A DNA stretch of 32,978 nt from assembly GCA_012960755.1 (NCBI GenBank), contig DUAT01000161.1, positions 1 to 32,978 on the forward strand. Reading direction: 5' to 3'. The position numbers and the translations under genes were made by a program. The DNA comes from Gammaproteobacteria bacterium. Lineage in GTDB: Bacteria; Pseudomonadota; Gammaproteobacteria; Pseudomonadales; Azotimanducaceae_A. Under the pieces are notes generated by a model. It was not told the DNA's origin. It worked only from the letters and a program-made list of their open reading frames with translations, and did no database searches. This document shows positions 22,438 through 30,112 of this stretch, piece by piece; positions within the stretch are counted from its first letter, which is position 1, and each line of letters begins with the position of its first letter.

Positions 22438-23379
22438 CTACTTTCGGCTCCGGACATAACCCGGGTTAACAATTCTGCTTCTTAACAGCACCTGCTGTTC
22501 GTCCTGTGTGAAAACAACTTTGTTACCGTCAAGTTCAATGCCTAACTGCGACAACAGCTGCGTATAACCACGGAAATTTCTATCTGACTCATAGTCTTTA
22601 TACGCGGTGGCGAAAATGGAAGTCCCGGCGACCCGGTCAAAGGATTTCGCCAGCTTTATACCGTTCCAATGTTGATCAACTGAACGACAACACATCCTGA
22701 ATTCGCTGATGACAGCATCAAGGGATTGTCCTGAGTTTTGCAGTGCTATATTCATTTCCAGAAAATAGAGCGCCCCAGACCAATAGACCCGCATAAAGGC
22801 CCTGTTCTGTCGCATATCCGCACTCAGTGTGCCGAGTTTGATATTACGGTTGCTGTCATTTGCGCCACGTCTGAACCCGTCAGCCAGTTTTTGCCACATC
22901 TGCTCGACGCTGAGAGTTCCGGCCCGGGCCATCAGAATATTCTGGTAATAGCTGGCAAAGCCTTCTGAAATCCAGATATCCCCGGAACCAACATACGGTA
23001 TATACAGGTGGCTGAATTCATGTACCGCAGTCCAATCCTCTGTAAATCCTGCCAGGCTCACCTGTGGGTTAACGTAAAAGTTCACGCCTTCAGGTGACGA
23101 ATGGCGTATTGTGTTGGCCCAGGGAACCGGCCCTGTGCCCCTGGCATGTCGTCGGATAATGATGTTCGTGTTTTGTCTCGGAAACCTGCCGTCGATAAGA
23201 CTCGCTGAGTGAGCAGCGTGTAACAGCCAGTCAAGGATTTTCTGTTGTTCCTGTTGGTTAAAGTCGGAGTGCCAGTTGATTGCGAACGTGCCACCAGGGA
23301 TTGGCAGGTTGTCAGCGTAGGCCGGGATGCTGAGTGCGATTAGGATTAGTAGTAGAAAAGGAAATTTTGATCGGCCCAT
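22438..23379 (-). CDS. Secreted gluzincin-like metallopeptidase homologue
   Basis: A 313-residue protein with signal peptide (MGRSKFPFLLLILIALSIPA, cleaved after YADN or nearby). It carries HEFSH at 120-124 and, 14 residues later, Glu139 in WISEGFASYYQ. This is the zinc-binding HExxH plus downstream Glu arrangement of M1/M61-like peptidases, although the spacing is shorter than the M1 standard. The C-terminal part has TAYKDYE and RGYTQLLSQLGIEL, reminiscent of the PDZ-proximal end of M61 proteins. It is probably periplasmic; the substrate is unknown. No clear ribosome site was found before ATG 23379. It is convergent with the DsbA-like gene. Confidence 0.75.
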   Translation of the reverse strand: MGRSKFPFLLLILIALSIPAYADNLPIPGGTFAINWHSDFNQQEQQKILDWLLHAAHSASLIDGRFPRQNTNIIIRRHARGTGPVPWANTIRHSSPEGVNFYVNPQVSLAGFTEDWTAVHEFSHLYIPYVGSGDIWISEGFASYYQNILMARAGTLSVEQMWQKLADGFRRGANDSNRNIKLGTLSADMRQNRAFMRVYWSGALYFLEMNIALQNSGQSLDAVISEFRMCCRSVDQHWNGIKLAKSFDRVAGTSIFATAYKDYESDRNFRGYTQLLSQLGIELDGNKVVFTQDEQQVLLRSRIVNPGYVRSRK

Positions 23380-23414
23380 AGTAGTGTTAGACCGGCTGAT
23401 GCTATGAAAGATTC

Positions 23415-23470
23415 TCTGATCTATGGTATCTGATCTACAGGGTCTGATCTATAGTACTGATCTGTAGTAG
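23415..23470. repeat. Degenerate 14-bp tandem repeat, about four copies
   Basis: Copies start at 23415, 23429, 23443 and about 23456 with the common core TCTGATCTA. The first three are TCTGATCTATGGTA, TCTGATCTACAGGG and TCTGATCTATAGTA; the fourth has lost its first base. The array lies in the short gap between two minus-strand genes, upstream of the metallopeptidase start. Confidence 0.7.
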
Positions 23471-23485
23471 GAGGGGCGAATCGAT

Positions 23486-24157
23486 TCAGTCGCCAATGGC
23501 TTTCCAGGGTGACGTTTCGGGGTTGGCTGCCAGGAGGTTGCAGGCGGTAGCAATAACTTCCGAAACATCCTGTTCAGCTTGCTCGTAGATGACGCGATGA
23601 TCGAATTTGCGGTGCTGAGAGTCAGGCTTTAACTCCGTTAGCCAATTATCCAGACCTGATGTGACCTCTGGGTTTGACTGGGAGAGGTGGTATCTGGCAG
23701 CATCGTATTGTTTGCGTAAATTTGTGTCTTTTATATCGTCCAGTGTATCGAGAACGTCATAACTCTTGTCCGGTCCTTGTCTGGATTGTATGTACGACTT
23801 GGACGGAGAACAAAGGATTCGACTTGTTACAGACCGGTTGCTGGCGAGAACTCCTTGATAAGAGACCAGCAACAGTCTCAGGATGTTGGTTGCCTCGGCC
23901 TCGTTGACCTTGAACTGATCCTGGATTTTTTCGATATTTGGTTGTGACTCTGACTTTAGCGCATCCAGGTACAATTGGTGCATCAGTGTCATGTAAGCGA
24001 AGTGATCAGGCAATTTCTCATCGTTGATGAAGTGCTCCCGATAGAGGTCTTCAGCTCCATTTTCGAGAACCTGCACAGGGTTTGCATTTCCGGGCTGGAT
24101 GACCAGGGTAAGGGTAAGCACTGCTAACCAGGCTGTTACTTTTCTCTCATTCATCAT
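23486..24157 (-). CDS. Secreted protein of unknown function
   Basis: A 223-residue, mostly helical protein with a signal peptide (RKVTAWLAVLTLTLVIQPGNA). The mature sequence is rich in Asp, Glu, Gln and Leu and has two Cys far apart (RILCSPSKS and IATACNLLA). It has ENGAEDLYREHFINDEKLPDH near the N-terminus. There is no recognised domain. The start ATG 24157 is followed at once by another ATG; no clear ribosome site was seen. The same orientation and close spacing to the metallopeptidase gene allow co-transcription through the 14-bp repeat. Confidence 0.65.
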   Translation of the reverse strand: MMNERKVTAWLAVLTLTLVIQPGNANPVQVLENGAEDLYREHFINDEKLPDHFAYMTLMHQLYLDALKSESQPNIEKIQDQFKVNEAEATNILRLLLVSYQGVLASNRSVTSRILCSPSKSYIQSRQGPDKSYDVLDTLDDIKDTNLRKQYDAARYHLSQSNPEVTSGLDNWLTELKPDSQHRKFDHRVIYEQAEQDVSEVIATACNLLAANPETSPWKAIGD

Positions 24158-24273
24158 GATTCTTAACGTCGAAACACTTGTGGACGTTAAAGATAAACAA
24201 ATTGCGCGGTGAAATCAGAGAACCATGTCACACTTTTGGTAGGCTTATTTGCAGCTTGTTGGTTTTGTAACCG

Positions 24274-25044
24274 CTATCTGTTCGGGTTTAGCCGGGCCAT
24301 TAAACCACCGATACCGCGAACCAGCCATCTGGGCTGATGCTTGGCCCAGGTAATAGCAGCCTGATTGGTGACGCCGGGAATTCTGATTACTTCACGATTC
24401 ATTAGCGCCGCGTAACCTTGTTGTGCAACATCTTCGGGGCTGGACATTAAGAAAGCCGGTACATTGGCGCTTTGAACATCTTCAATCATGTCCGTGCGGG
24501 TTATACCCGGACAAAGCGCTGTGACAAACACCCCGGTACCTTTTAGTTCTTCAGACAGGGATTCGGTTAGCGAAAGTACATAGGCCTTGCTGGCGGCATA
24601 AGCGGATAATGAGGGGACCGGTTGAAAGGAGGCCACGGAGGCTACATTGAGTATTCTGCCGCTACCCCTGTTAATCATCCCTGGCAGAAAATTGCGCGTC
24701 AGCCTGGTCAGGCAAAAAATGTTGAGTGCGATCAGGTTCTCAATATCTGCCAGTGCCTGGTCATGAAATGAACCAGGGTAGGCAATTCCTGCATTGTTTA
24801 CCAGCACATCAATGCGGGTATCGGAGAGTGAAGAGACAAGGTGGTCAATGCCTTGATTCGTTGAGAGATCGCAGTCAATGACGTCGACATTGACCAATGA
24901 CCTCAACTCGTCACCAATCTCTTCCAGCTTCGACAATCTGCGTGCGGTGATCACAAGATCGAAGCCATTGGCCGCGAATTGACGTGCCAGAGCTTCGCCG
25001 ATTCCCGACGAAGCACCCGTGATCAGCGCTGTGCCTTTAGTCAT
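24274..25044 (-). CDS. Short-chain dehydrogenase/reductase (SDR)
   Basis: A 256-residue NAD(P)-dependent oxidoreductase of the classical DltE-like type. The Rossmann motif is TGASSGIG (9-16), the stabilising NNAG is at 83-86, and the catalytic residues are Asn108, Ser136, Tyr149 and Lys153 (YAASK). ITARR after strand 2 suggests NADPH preference. CPGITRTDM is the usual post-catalytic loop. Its ATG overlaps the end of the upstream DUF6489 gene by 8 bases, so the two are translationally coupled. The substrate is unknown; reduction of 3-ketoacyl groups would fit the storage-lipid context but is not shown. Confidence 0.92.
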   Translation of the reverse strand: MTKGTALITGASSGIGEALARQFAANGFDLVITARRLSKLEEIGDELRSLVNVDVIDCDLSTNQGIDHLVSSLSDTRIDVLVNNAGIAYPGSFHDQALADIENLIALNIFCLTRLTRNFLPGMINRGSGRILNVASVASFQPVPSLSAYAASKAYVLSLTESLSEELKGTGVFVTALCPGITRTDMIEDVQSANVPAFLMSSPEDVAQQGYAALMNREVIRIPGVTNQAAITWAKHQPRWLVRGIGGLMARLNPNR

Positions 25045-25288
25045 CTGATTTCGTTTTCTCTTGCTCGTTGCCAGGTGTCCCGCCCATCATCTTTTGCAAC
25101 CAGCTCTGATAAGCCATCATCGGTTGCATGGCGCTATCCACGATGTCCTTGTATTGGGTCTGGTTGGAGTCTTTGAGAAATTGTTGCGCCCGATTGAGCA
25201 TTTCCTGTTGCAGGCTCTCTACATTTGGAAGGCCTATAAAACTACGCCGCTCTTCCGGGGTGATGTCCACATCGATTGTGATCTTCAT
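25037..25288 (-). CDS. DUF6489-like small protein
   Basis: An 83-residue protein starting MKITIDVDITPEERRSFIGLPNVESLQ, the pattern I associate with DUF6489. Such short proteins are common in PHA-storing proteobacteria. After the N-terminal strand comes a long amphipathic helix (EMLNRAQQFLKDSNQTQYKD) and MAYQSWLQKMMGG, which is phasin-like in character. AAAGGA before ATG 25288 makes this start better than 25309. It is coupled to the downstream SDR by an 8-base overlap and separated from the phasin genes by a terminator. The biochemical function is unknown. Confidence 0.75.
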   Translation of the reverse strand: MKITIDVDITPEERRSFIGLPNVESLQQEMLNRAQQFLKDSNQTQYKDIVDSAMQPMMAYQSWLQKMMGGTPGNEQEKTKSDD

Positions 25289-25329
25289 CAGTCGCCATCC
25301 TTTAGCCATAAACTGGGGAGTCTATTACA

Positions 25330-25360
25330 ACCCAAAAACAGAAGGGCGCATAGCGCCCTT
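25330..25360 (-). terminator. Terminator of the phasin unit
   Basis: AAGGGCGC (25342-25349) and GCGCCCTT (25353-25360) form an 8-bp stem with a 3-base loop. Read on the minus strand it is followed by CTGTTTTTGGG, giving a T-rich tail. It lies just past the second phasin stop and before the DUF6489 start, so it splits the two transcription units. Confidence 0.75.
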
Positions 25361-25384
25361 TAAAAATGCTGAATGACCGGGGGA

Positions 25385-25696
25385 TTAGCCATCAGTATTT
25401 GGTGCAAAAACTTGCTGAACTGCGTTAGTAGTATCTTCTACCGAGCTTTTCAAAATATCTGCCTGTACCTGGGTAGCATCCTTGATGCCGCTCCAGAGTG
25501 TCTCGGCATATTCACGTTGCAGTTCGATGAAACCCGCCACGTCTTTCACTTCAGGTAATTTGCTGGAGAAGTCACTGTTAAGTTCAAGATACTTGCGAAA
25601 ATTTTCTTGCTGACTACTCATCAATGCCTGAAACATATTCTGGTTGATCTCGAAAAATGTCTTTCCCATTTCTGCTTGTGTCTGTAGATAACTCAT
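25385..25696 (-). CDS. Phasin family protein (second copy)
   Basis: A 103-residue granule-coating protein. It is almost entirely helical: TQAEMGKTFFEINQNMFQAL, then SSQQENFRKYLELN, then LQREYAETLWSGIKDATQVQ. The FIELQREYAETLW segment is the phasin core and is shared with the neighbouring phasin (FLGLQKEYNETLW), so the two are tandem paralogues. The second of two adjacent ATGs (25696) is chosen because AAGGA lies 7 bases upstream. It is co-transcribed with the upstream phasin, 26 bases away, and followed by a terminator. Confidence 0.9.
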   Translation of the reverse strand: MSYLQTQAEMGKTFFEINQNMFQALMSSQQENFRKYLELNSDFSSKLPEVKDVAGFIELQREYAETLWSGIKDATQVQADILKSSVEDTTNAVQQVFAPNTDG

Positions 25697-25722
25697 CATC
25701 TGGTCCTTTTTGTTAAGCCTAG

Positions 25723-26091
25723 TTACGCCGCTGCCTTTGCAGAGGTTTCTTCAGTTTTGGTTTCAGCTGGGGTCGCGGCTACTTCAGTTTCTTCTGCTGT
25801 CAAAGCCAGTTTCACTGCATCCCGGGTACCACTAAACGCGCCTTTGACTATCTCTGTCTGTGCTTCAACGGCACCTCTGGCATTGTTCCAAAGTGTTTCG
25901 TTGTATTCTTTCTGTAAGCCCAGGAAATCAGAAATGCTGGTGATTTCCGGAAGTCGCTTGGCGAATTCGCGATTGGTCTCGAAATACTTGCTGATGTTCT
26001 CACGCTGGAGTTCGGCAATCTCTTTGATGGTGCTGGTGTTAATCTCGTAAAGTGACTTTCCGAGGTTGGTCTGTTTTTCAATAATGTTCAT
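25723..26091 (-). CDS. Phasin family protein (first copy)
   Basis: A 122-residue PHA granule-associated protein. The body is helical (GKSLYEINTSTIKEIAELQR, RENISKYFETNREFAKRLPE, LQKEYNETLWNNARGAVEAQ). The tail is rich in Ala, Thr and Glu and ends KAAA, a common phasin feature. It should control granule size and shield the polymer surface. AGGA lies about 11 bases before ATG 26091. It is the first gene of a two-phasin unit, driven by a promoter with two copies of a putative PhaR element 30-60 bases upstream. Confidence 0.93.
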   Translation of the reverse strand: MNIIEKQTNLGKSLYEINTSTIKEIAELQRENISKYFETNREFAKRLPEITSISDFLGLQKEYNETLWNNARGAVEAQTEIVKGAFSGTRDAVKLALTAEETEVAATPAETKTEETSAKAAA

Positions 26092-26120
26092 GTCGTTGTG
26101 TTTCCTGAGTTGTTCATATG

Positions 26121-26160
26121 TTGCGCTGCAGCATTATATATTGCACTGCAACAAATTCAA
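26121..26160 (-). promoter_or_regulatory. Phasin promoter with twin putative PhaR operators
   Basis: On the minus strand, TTGAAT (26160-26155) and a perfect TATAAT (26138-26133) are 16 bases apart, placing the start of transcription near 26126. Two direct 13-bp repeats overlap this promoter: TTGCGCTGCAGCA (26121-26133) and TTGCACTGCAACA (26141-26153). They are 20 bases apart centre to centre, so on one face of the helix. PhaR-type regulators bind TGC-rich sites in phasin promoters, so these are good PhaR candidates. Confidence 0.65.
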
Positions 26161-26258
26161 GCGGTTTTTCAGAATACTCGCTTATTTTTAGTGATTAGTC
26201 CGATTCAATGGCCCGGGGTCCTTCCTAAAATTTCTCATAAGCCATTGATAAATTTAGA

Positions 26259-27767
26259 TTATGCAACCTTTGTGGGCACTTCGGCTACATCTTCAGAATC
26301 TTGATCCCCAGATAGCTCATTTTGCGTCCTGGACTGCAATTCCTGCCGTTCGATGATGTCAGTTACATTATCCGAAAGAACTAACTGCTTCAGTTCCATG
26401 AATGCGGCAACAATATCATCACGCAGAATGCTTGCGTCCGGCAGTGCTTTTTTGCATGCAGTAATACTAAAGTACAAGTCATCACAATAGCTTTGAACGG
26501 TGATGTTGAGACCCAGACCATGCGCGGGAATAGAGACTGGATAGTGAGATAACATCTCTGCACCATTGGAGTAGAGTGTTTCACGGGGTCCGGGGACGTT
26601 CGAAATGACCAGATTGATGGGCATTGGCAGAACATCGCTCAAGCTAAGTTGCTCGTTTAGCACGGATGTCGCGGTGATCGTTGCGGGTAAACCGGGCAGT
26701 GCGACGTTAGGCTCGTATCCCTCGGCCAGTTCCGCGGTAACTTCCTTTGCTGTGTTAGCTGAGGCTTTGATTGCCAGCAACCTTGTACCAGGGTCTGCCA
26801 GATGCGTCGCCAGATTGACTTGCATCATGGTGACATTGTTCCCCATTCCCTTATCACCGGGTTTCCTGAGGGATACGGGCGATCCCGCAATAAGTGGAGT
26901 GTCGGTCAATACGCCGAGTCGTAGCAGATAAGTTCGGAGCCCACCGGCGCAAACTGACATGAAAACGTCATTCACTTTGCAATCTAGTGACTTACCGATC
27001 TGCTTTGTCTGAGACAGTGACAGCTTACCGCAGGCATATTCGCGGGTGGCACCGATTGAGCGGCTAAAGGAGGTGGTGGGTGCAACGTCGTTCAACGCAC
27101 CAAAAGATTTTGATGGATCGATTGCTCTCTGGTTAACCCGGACCATACTTTCCATGGATCCGAGATAGCGACTGACACTGTCGATCTGGAAGCTGACAAG
27201 ATTTTCCCATGCCATGGTGAACAAATTGATTGAACTTTTCTGTTCACCGTCGAGCAGGTCCGCAGGAACCTGGTGAACCGGGTGATCCGGTGAGTTGTCC
27301 ATCAACAGCATGGTGGCCGCCTGTCCAGCCATGCCGTCCAGGCAAGCGTGGTGGGCCTGGTTGTAGTAGGCGATATTTCCGTCTTCGAGACCTGTTATCA
27401 CGTAAACAGCCCACAGCGGCTTGCTTCGATCCATGGGTGCGCTGTGCAATTGCGCGACTTTCTGTTCGAGCTGGCGCATGCTGCCCGGCGCATCAAGGGG
27501 AACCTCAATGATGTGGTTTTCGATATTGAATTCAGTATCTGTGATCCACACAGGGTGGTCCAGATTGAACGGTGTGAACTTTATTTTCCGTGTCAGGTAT
27601 GGGACAAGATGGATTCGGCCGTTCAGAAATGTTTTCAGGCCGTTGCAGAACTCACTCGCCGATGTGTTCTGCGGCAGGGCAAATTGTTGCAGGGACGCGA
27701 CGTGATTGAACACCGTGTCTGTTTCTGAATAAAGGAAGTTTGCATCCAGGGCACCAAGTTTTTCCAT
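26259..27767 (-). CDS. Wax ester synthase/acyl-CoA:diacylglycerol acyltransferase (WS/DGAT)
   Basis: A 502-residue acyltransferase that joins acyl-CoA to fatty alcohols or diacylglycerol, making wax esters or triacylglycerol. The catalytic HHxxxDG is present as HHACLDG (His139, His140, Asp144, Gly145). Other family marks are the N-terminal LGALDANFLYSET, PLWAVYVITGLEDG, VNDVFMSVCAGGLRTYL, and VISNVPGPRETLY near the C-terminus. ATG 27767 is chosen since GGAGA lies 8 bases upstream; 27788 would add 7 residues. Its own strong promoter lies upstream, and the mRNA leader would be about 165 bases. It is close to the phasin unit but separately promoted. Confidence 0.94.
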   Translation of the reverse strand: MEKLGALDANFLYSETDTVFNHVASLQQFALPQNTSASEFCNGLKTFLNGRIHLVPYLTRKIKFTPFNLDHPVWITDTEFNIENHIIEVPLDAPGSMRQLEQKVAQLHSAPMDRSKPLWAVYVITGLEDGNIAYYNQAHHACLDGMAGQAATMLLMDNSPDHPVHQVPADLLDGEQKSSINLFTMAWENLVSFQIDSVSRYLGSMESMVRVNQRAIDPSKSFGALNDVAPTTSFSRSIGATREYACGKLSLSQTKQIGKSLDCKVNDVFMSVCAGGLRTYLLRLGVLTDTPLIAGSPVSLRKPGDKGMGNNVTMMQVNLATHLADPGTRLLAIKASANTAKEVTAELAEGYEPNVALPGLPATITATSVLNEQLSLSDVLPMPINLVISNVPGPRETLYSNGAEMLSHYPVSIPAHGLGLNITVQSYCDDLYFSITACKKALPDASILRDDIVAAFMELKQLVLSDNVTDIIERQELQSRTQNELSGDQDSEDVAEVPTKVA

Positions 27768-27938
27768 GTTCTTGTCTCCAGTTTTCAATAGTCGATTTCC
27801 ACATACGCACTAACGCCTGCACTGAACAGCGCCACGCTATCGATGTAATGCTATAAAAATAAGATGGGTATCCGTGTCGCGAGGTTCCAGACGCTTTTTG
27901 GGGTGACTGCGGGGACCTGCTGTGGACAACGAGCGCGG

Positions 27939-27966
27939 ATTATAAACGGCTCTTGGTTTGAGTCAA
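27939..27966 (-). promoter_or_regulatory. Strong sigma-70-like promoter for WS/DGAT
   Basis: On the minus strand TTGACT (27966-27961) and TATAAT (27944-27939) are separated by 16 bases, close to consensus. Transcription would start near 27932, leaving about 165 bases of untranslated leader before ATG 27767. The leader region (27768-27932) has no gene; CTGCACTGAACA at 27817-27828 is a gapped match to the putative PhaR element. The 354-base gap 27789-28142 thus holds divergent control regions. Confidence 0.65.
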
Positions 27967-28086
27967 CCACTTTTTGTGCATCGCGCAATAAAGTTCAATT
28001 TTGTGAAGCTGTTAACAAATCTGCGACCTGGAGCAGCGGTTAAATGCTTGATTCCATTGTGTAAGTCGGACAAACTCAATCACGTT

Positions 28087-28099
28087 TTTCACTGCAACA
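28087..28099 (+). promoter_or_regulatory. Single putative PhaR element upstream of the hydrolase-phaR unit
   Basis: TTTCACTGCAACA matches the phasin-promoter element TTGCACTGCAACA at 12 of 13 positions. It lies 44 bases before the hydrolase ATG. As phaR is the second gene downstream, this would allow PhaR to repress its own synthesis, which is known for PhaR in other bacteria. No clear -35/-10 pair was identified around it. Confidence 0.45.
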
Positions 28100-28142
28100 T
28101 AGCGCACTCTCTCAGTATGTGTAAGTACGTAAAATATGAGGT

Positions 28143-28943
28143 ATGGATTTGTACGAAGAACTTGATGTAGAAAGTTATCGCGTTGAAACTCCATCGATTT
28201 TCAATTCGTTAACAGAAATTCCAAGGACACTCCTGGAAATTGGCACGCTTTCGATTAGCTTTCCAGTGCTGTCCAGCTTACCCAAGGGAGACAAACACCC
28301 CGTCATGCTTGTCCCAGGGTTTATGGCAGGTGATGAGTCAACTGTGGTGTTGCGGCGCTATCTTTCGTGTATGGGATACAAACCTTCTGGTTGGGGTTTG
28401 GGAAGAAATACCGGGCATCCAGAAATCATAGAGCGAACCTTGATTGAAAAATTTCATCAACTATTTGAGGAACATCAACAGAAAGTTAGCCTGATTGGTC
28501 AAAGTTTAGGTGGTATATTTGCGAGAGAGCTGGGCCGTTTATTTCCTGATAAGGTCCGGCAGGTGATTACCCTCGGTAGCCCTTTTTCGATGGCCAATGG
28601 CGGGGGGTCGAATCTCCTGGTGCAGAAGTTGTTTGAACAACAGTCAAGGATGAGCGTTGAAATGATGCGTGAACGTCTGGAGACAGATCAAAGCCCACCG
28701 ATTCCCCTGACCGCGGTTTATAGCCGTGGTGATGGCGTTGTACACTGGCGCGGTTGTATGGAAACTGAACTGGACCACCAGACCCAGAATATTGAGGTAT
28801 TCGGAAGCCACTGCGGTATGGGTTTTAATCCCGCTGTTTATTACATTATTGCAGATAGGCTTGCCCAGCCGGAGAATAGATGGAGACTGTTTCAGTCGCG
28901 GGTCCCTGGTGTGGTGCACCCGATGAATGAAGACGAGAATTAA
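28143..28943 (+). CDS. Alpha/beta hydrolase (lipase-like)
   Basis: A 266-residue hydrolase. HPVMLVPGFMAGDEST holds the oxyanion-loop region, the nucleophile elbow is LIGQSLGG, and LTAVYSRGDGVVHW and FGSHCGMGFNP place the likely catalytic Asp and His. The fold resembles PGAP1-like or esterase/lipase proteins; the substrate is not known. GAGG lies only one base before ATG 28143 and 7 bases before an in-frame TTG at 28149, so the TTG may be the real start. It is followed by phaR after 17 bases, so they form one operon. That link suggests a role in storage polymer or lipid turnover, by context only. Confidence 0.85.
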   Translation: MDLYEELDVESYRVETPSIFNSLTEIPRTLLEIGTLSISFPVLSSLPKGDKHPVMLVPGFMAGDESTVVLRRYLSCMGYKPSGWGLGRNTGHPEIIERTLIEKFHQLFEEHQQKVSLIGQSLGGIFARELGRLFPDKVRQVITLGSPFSMANGGGSNLLVQKLFEQQSRMSVEMMRERLETDQSPPIPLTAVYSRGDGVVHWRGCMETELDHQTQNIEVFGSHCGMGFNPAVYYIIADRLAQPENRWRLFQSRVPGVVHPMNEDEN

Positions 28944-28960
28944 GAGCCTGGGAATTCACC

Positions 28961-29404
28961 ATGCGCGAGTTCAAAAAGTATCCCAATCGTCGGCTCTATG
29001 ACATTCAGGAGAGCCAGTACGTCACGGTGGAAGATATCCGCAAGATCGTCCTCGCAGGTGAGACGATTCTGGTGATAGATTCCAAATCAGAAAAGGACCT
29101 GACCCGTTCGGTGCTGTTGCAGATTATTTCAGAGCAGGAAGGTGAAGGCCATGAGCCAATATTGACGAATCGTGTTCTGGAACAACTGGTCCGCTTTTAT
29201 GGGGCACCGATGCAAAGTGTAGTGAGTCGATATATCGAACAGAGCATTACAACTTTTTTGGATCACCAGGAAAAATATCGATCCAGGATGCAGGATCTGG
29301 CAGGTGCGGAGCCTATGGCGTTGATGCGTAAGGCATTGGAACAGAATATGGAATTCTGGAATCGTCTCGCGACAAATACTCAGGACAGATCCAGAGAAGA
29401 CTAG
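28961..29404 (+). CDS. phaR: PHA synthesis regulator PhaR
   Basis: A 147-residue DNA-binding repressor. The N-terminal PHB-accumulation regulator domain is nearly textbook: KKYPNRRLYDIQESQYVTVE, then DIRKIVLAGETILVIDSKS and DLTRSVLLQIISEQE. The C-terminal domain (ILTNRVLEQLVRFYG, VVSRYIEQSITTFLDHQE) mediates granule or oligomer contact. In known systems PhaR leaves phasin promoters when granules form. The local targets are probably the TTGCACTGCAACA elements at 26121-26153 and 28087-28099. GGGA precedes the ATG. The stop overlaps the convergent HAD gene (shared CTAG). Confidence 0.95.
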   Translation: MREFKKYPNRRLYDIQESQYVTVEDIRKIVLAGETILVIDSKSEKDLTRSVLLQIISEQEGEGHEPILTNRVLEQLVRFYGAPMQSVVSRYIEQSITTFLDHQEKYRSRMQDLAGAEPMALMRKALEQNMEFWNRLATNTQDRSRED

Positions 29405-30078
29405 GGGGTCCCCCAGTTTGCCAGTAACGGGTTGAGCTCATTGAAAGCATCAATGGTTAGTGCGGCGTCCGCCAGCTCGCTCGGCTCAACGTAAGGACTG
29501 TTTACGGCAATCACTTGCATACCCGCAGCCCGGGCGGCCCTGATGCCGCTCGGTGAATCTTCGATGGCGATGCAATGGTGTGGGTTCACCCGGAGTTTCT
29601 CAGCGCAGAGCAGGAATATGTCAGGATCAGGTTTGCCACGTTGTAGTTCCGGGTGGTCACCACAAACCACCTGCTGGAAGAAAGTACCCCAGGGTTTTCG
29701 ACTGAGTTTCAGGTCGCACAAGTGCTGGTGAGAACTCGTCGCCAGACCGAAGGGAATTCCGGACTCCGACAGGTCGGTAATAAACTGTCCGGCCCCTTCT
29801 ATTTCCGGTGTGTCCTCAAACAGCTGCCGCAGAAAGACCTCGCGGGTGGAAAGAAACGCGTCCACTGACATGGGTAAGTCAAAATGGTCGATGGTGATCC
29901 GGGCGCTGCGTCGCGAATCACCCCCCATGCACTGTTTTTTGAGTGCCATCGTGAATTCTGCATCAAAAGGATCAAGCACCTTCTGCGTGGCAATTGTATA
30001 CAGAGGTTCTGTGTCGAGCAGGGTTCCGTCCATGTCAAAAATGAGCGCCGCAGGGGTCTTAGCTAATGCCGGGTTCAT
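29401..30078 (-). CDS. HAD family hydrolase (beta-phosphoglucomutase/phosphatase-like)
   Basis: A 225-residue HAD-superfamily enzyme, cytoplasmic. Motif I is FDMDGTLLDTEPL, with the first Asp as nucleophile. A helical cap (residues about 20-85) follows, then motif II (LATSSHQ), a Lys in RGKPDPDIF, and motif IV IEDSPSGIRAARAAGM. This pattern is that of subfamily IA sugar-phosphate phosphatases and beta-phosphoglucomutases. Start 30078 is chosen because it begins just before motif I and after the stop of the upstream small gene; the ribosome site is weak. The substrate cannot be deduced. It is convergent with phaR, with a 4-base overlap. Confidence 0.9.
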   Translation of the reverse strand: MNPALAKTPAALIFDMDGTLLDTEPLYTIATQKVLDPFDAEFTMALKKQCMGGDSRRSARITIDHFDLPMSVDAFLSTREVFLRQLFEDTPEIEGAGQFITDLSESGIPFGLATSSHQHLCDLKLSRKPWGTFFQQVVCGDHPELQRGKPDPDIFLLCAEKLRVNPHHCIAIEDSPSGIRAARAAGMQVIAVNSPYVEPSELADAALTIDAFNELNPLLANWGTP

Positions 30079-30112
30079 TTTTCTGATACTCGTGATTTTC
30101 ACAGGGTGCAAT

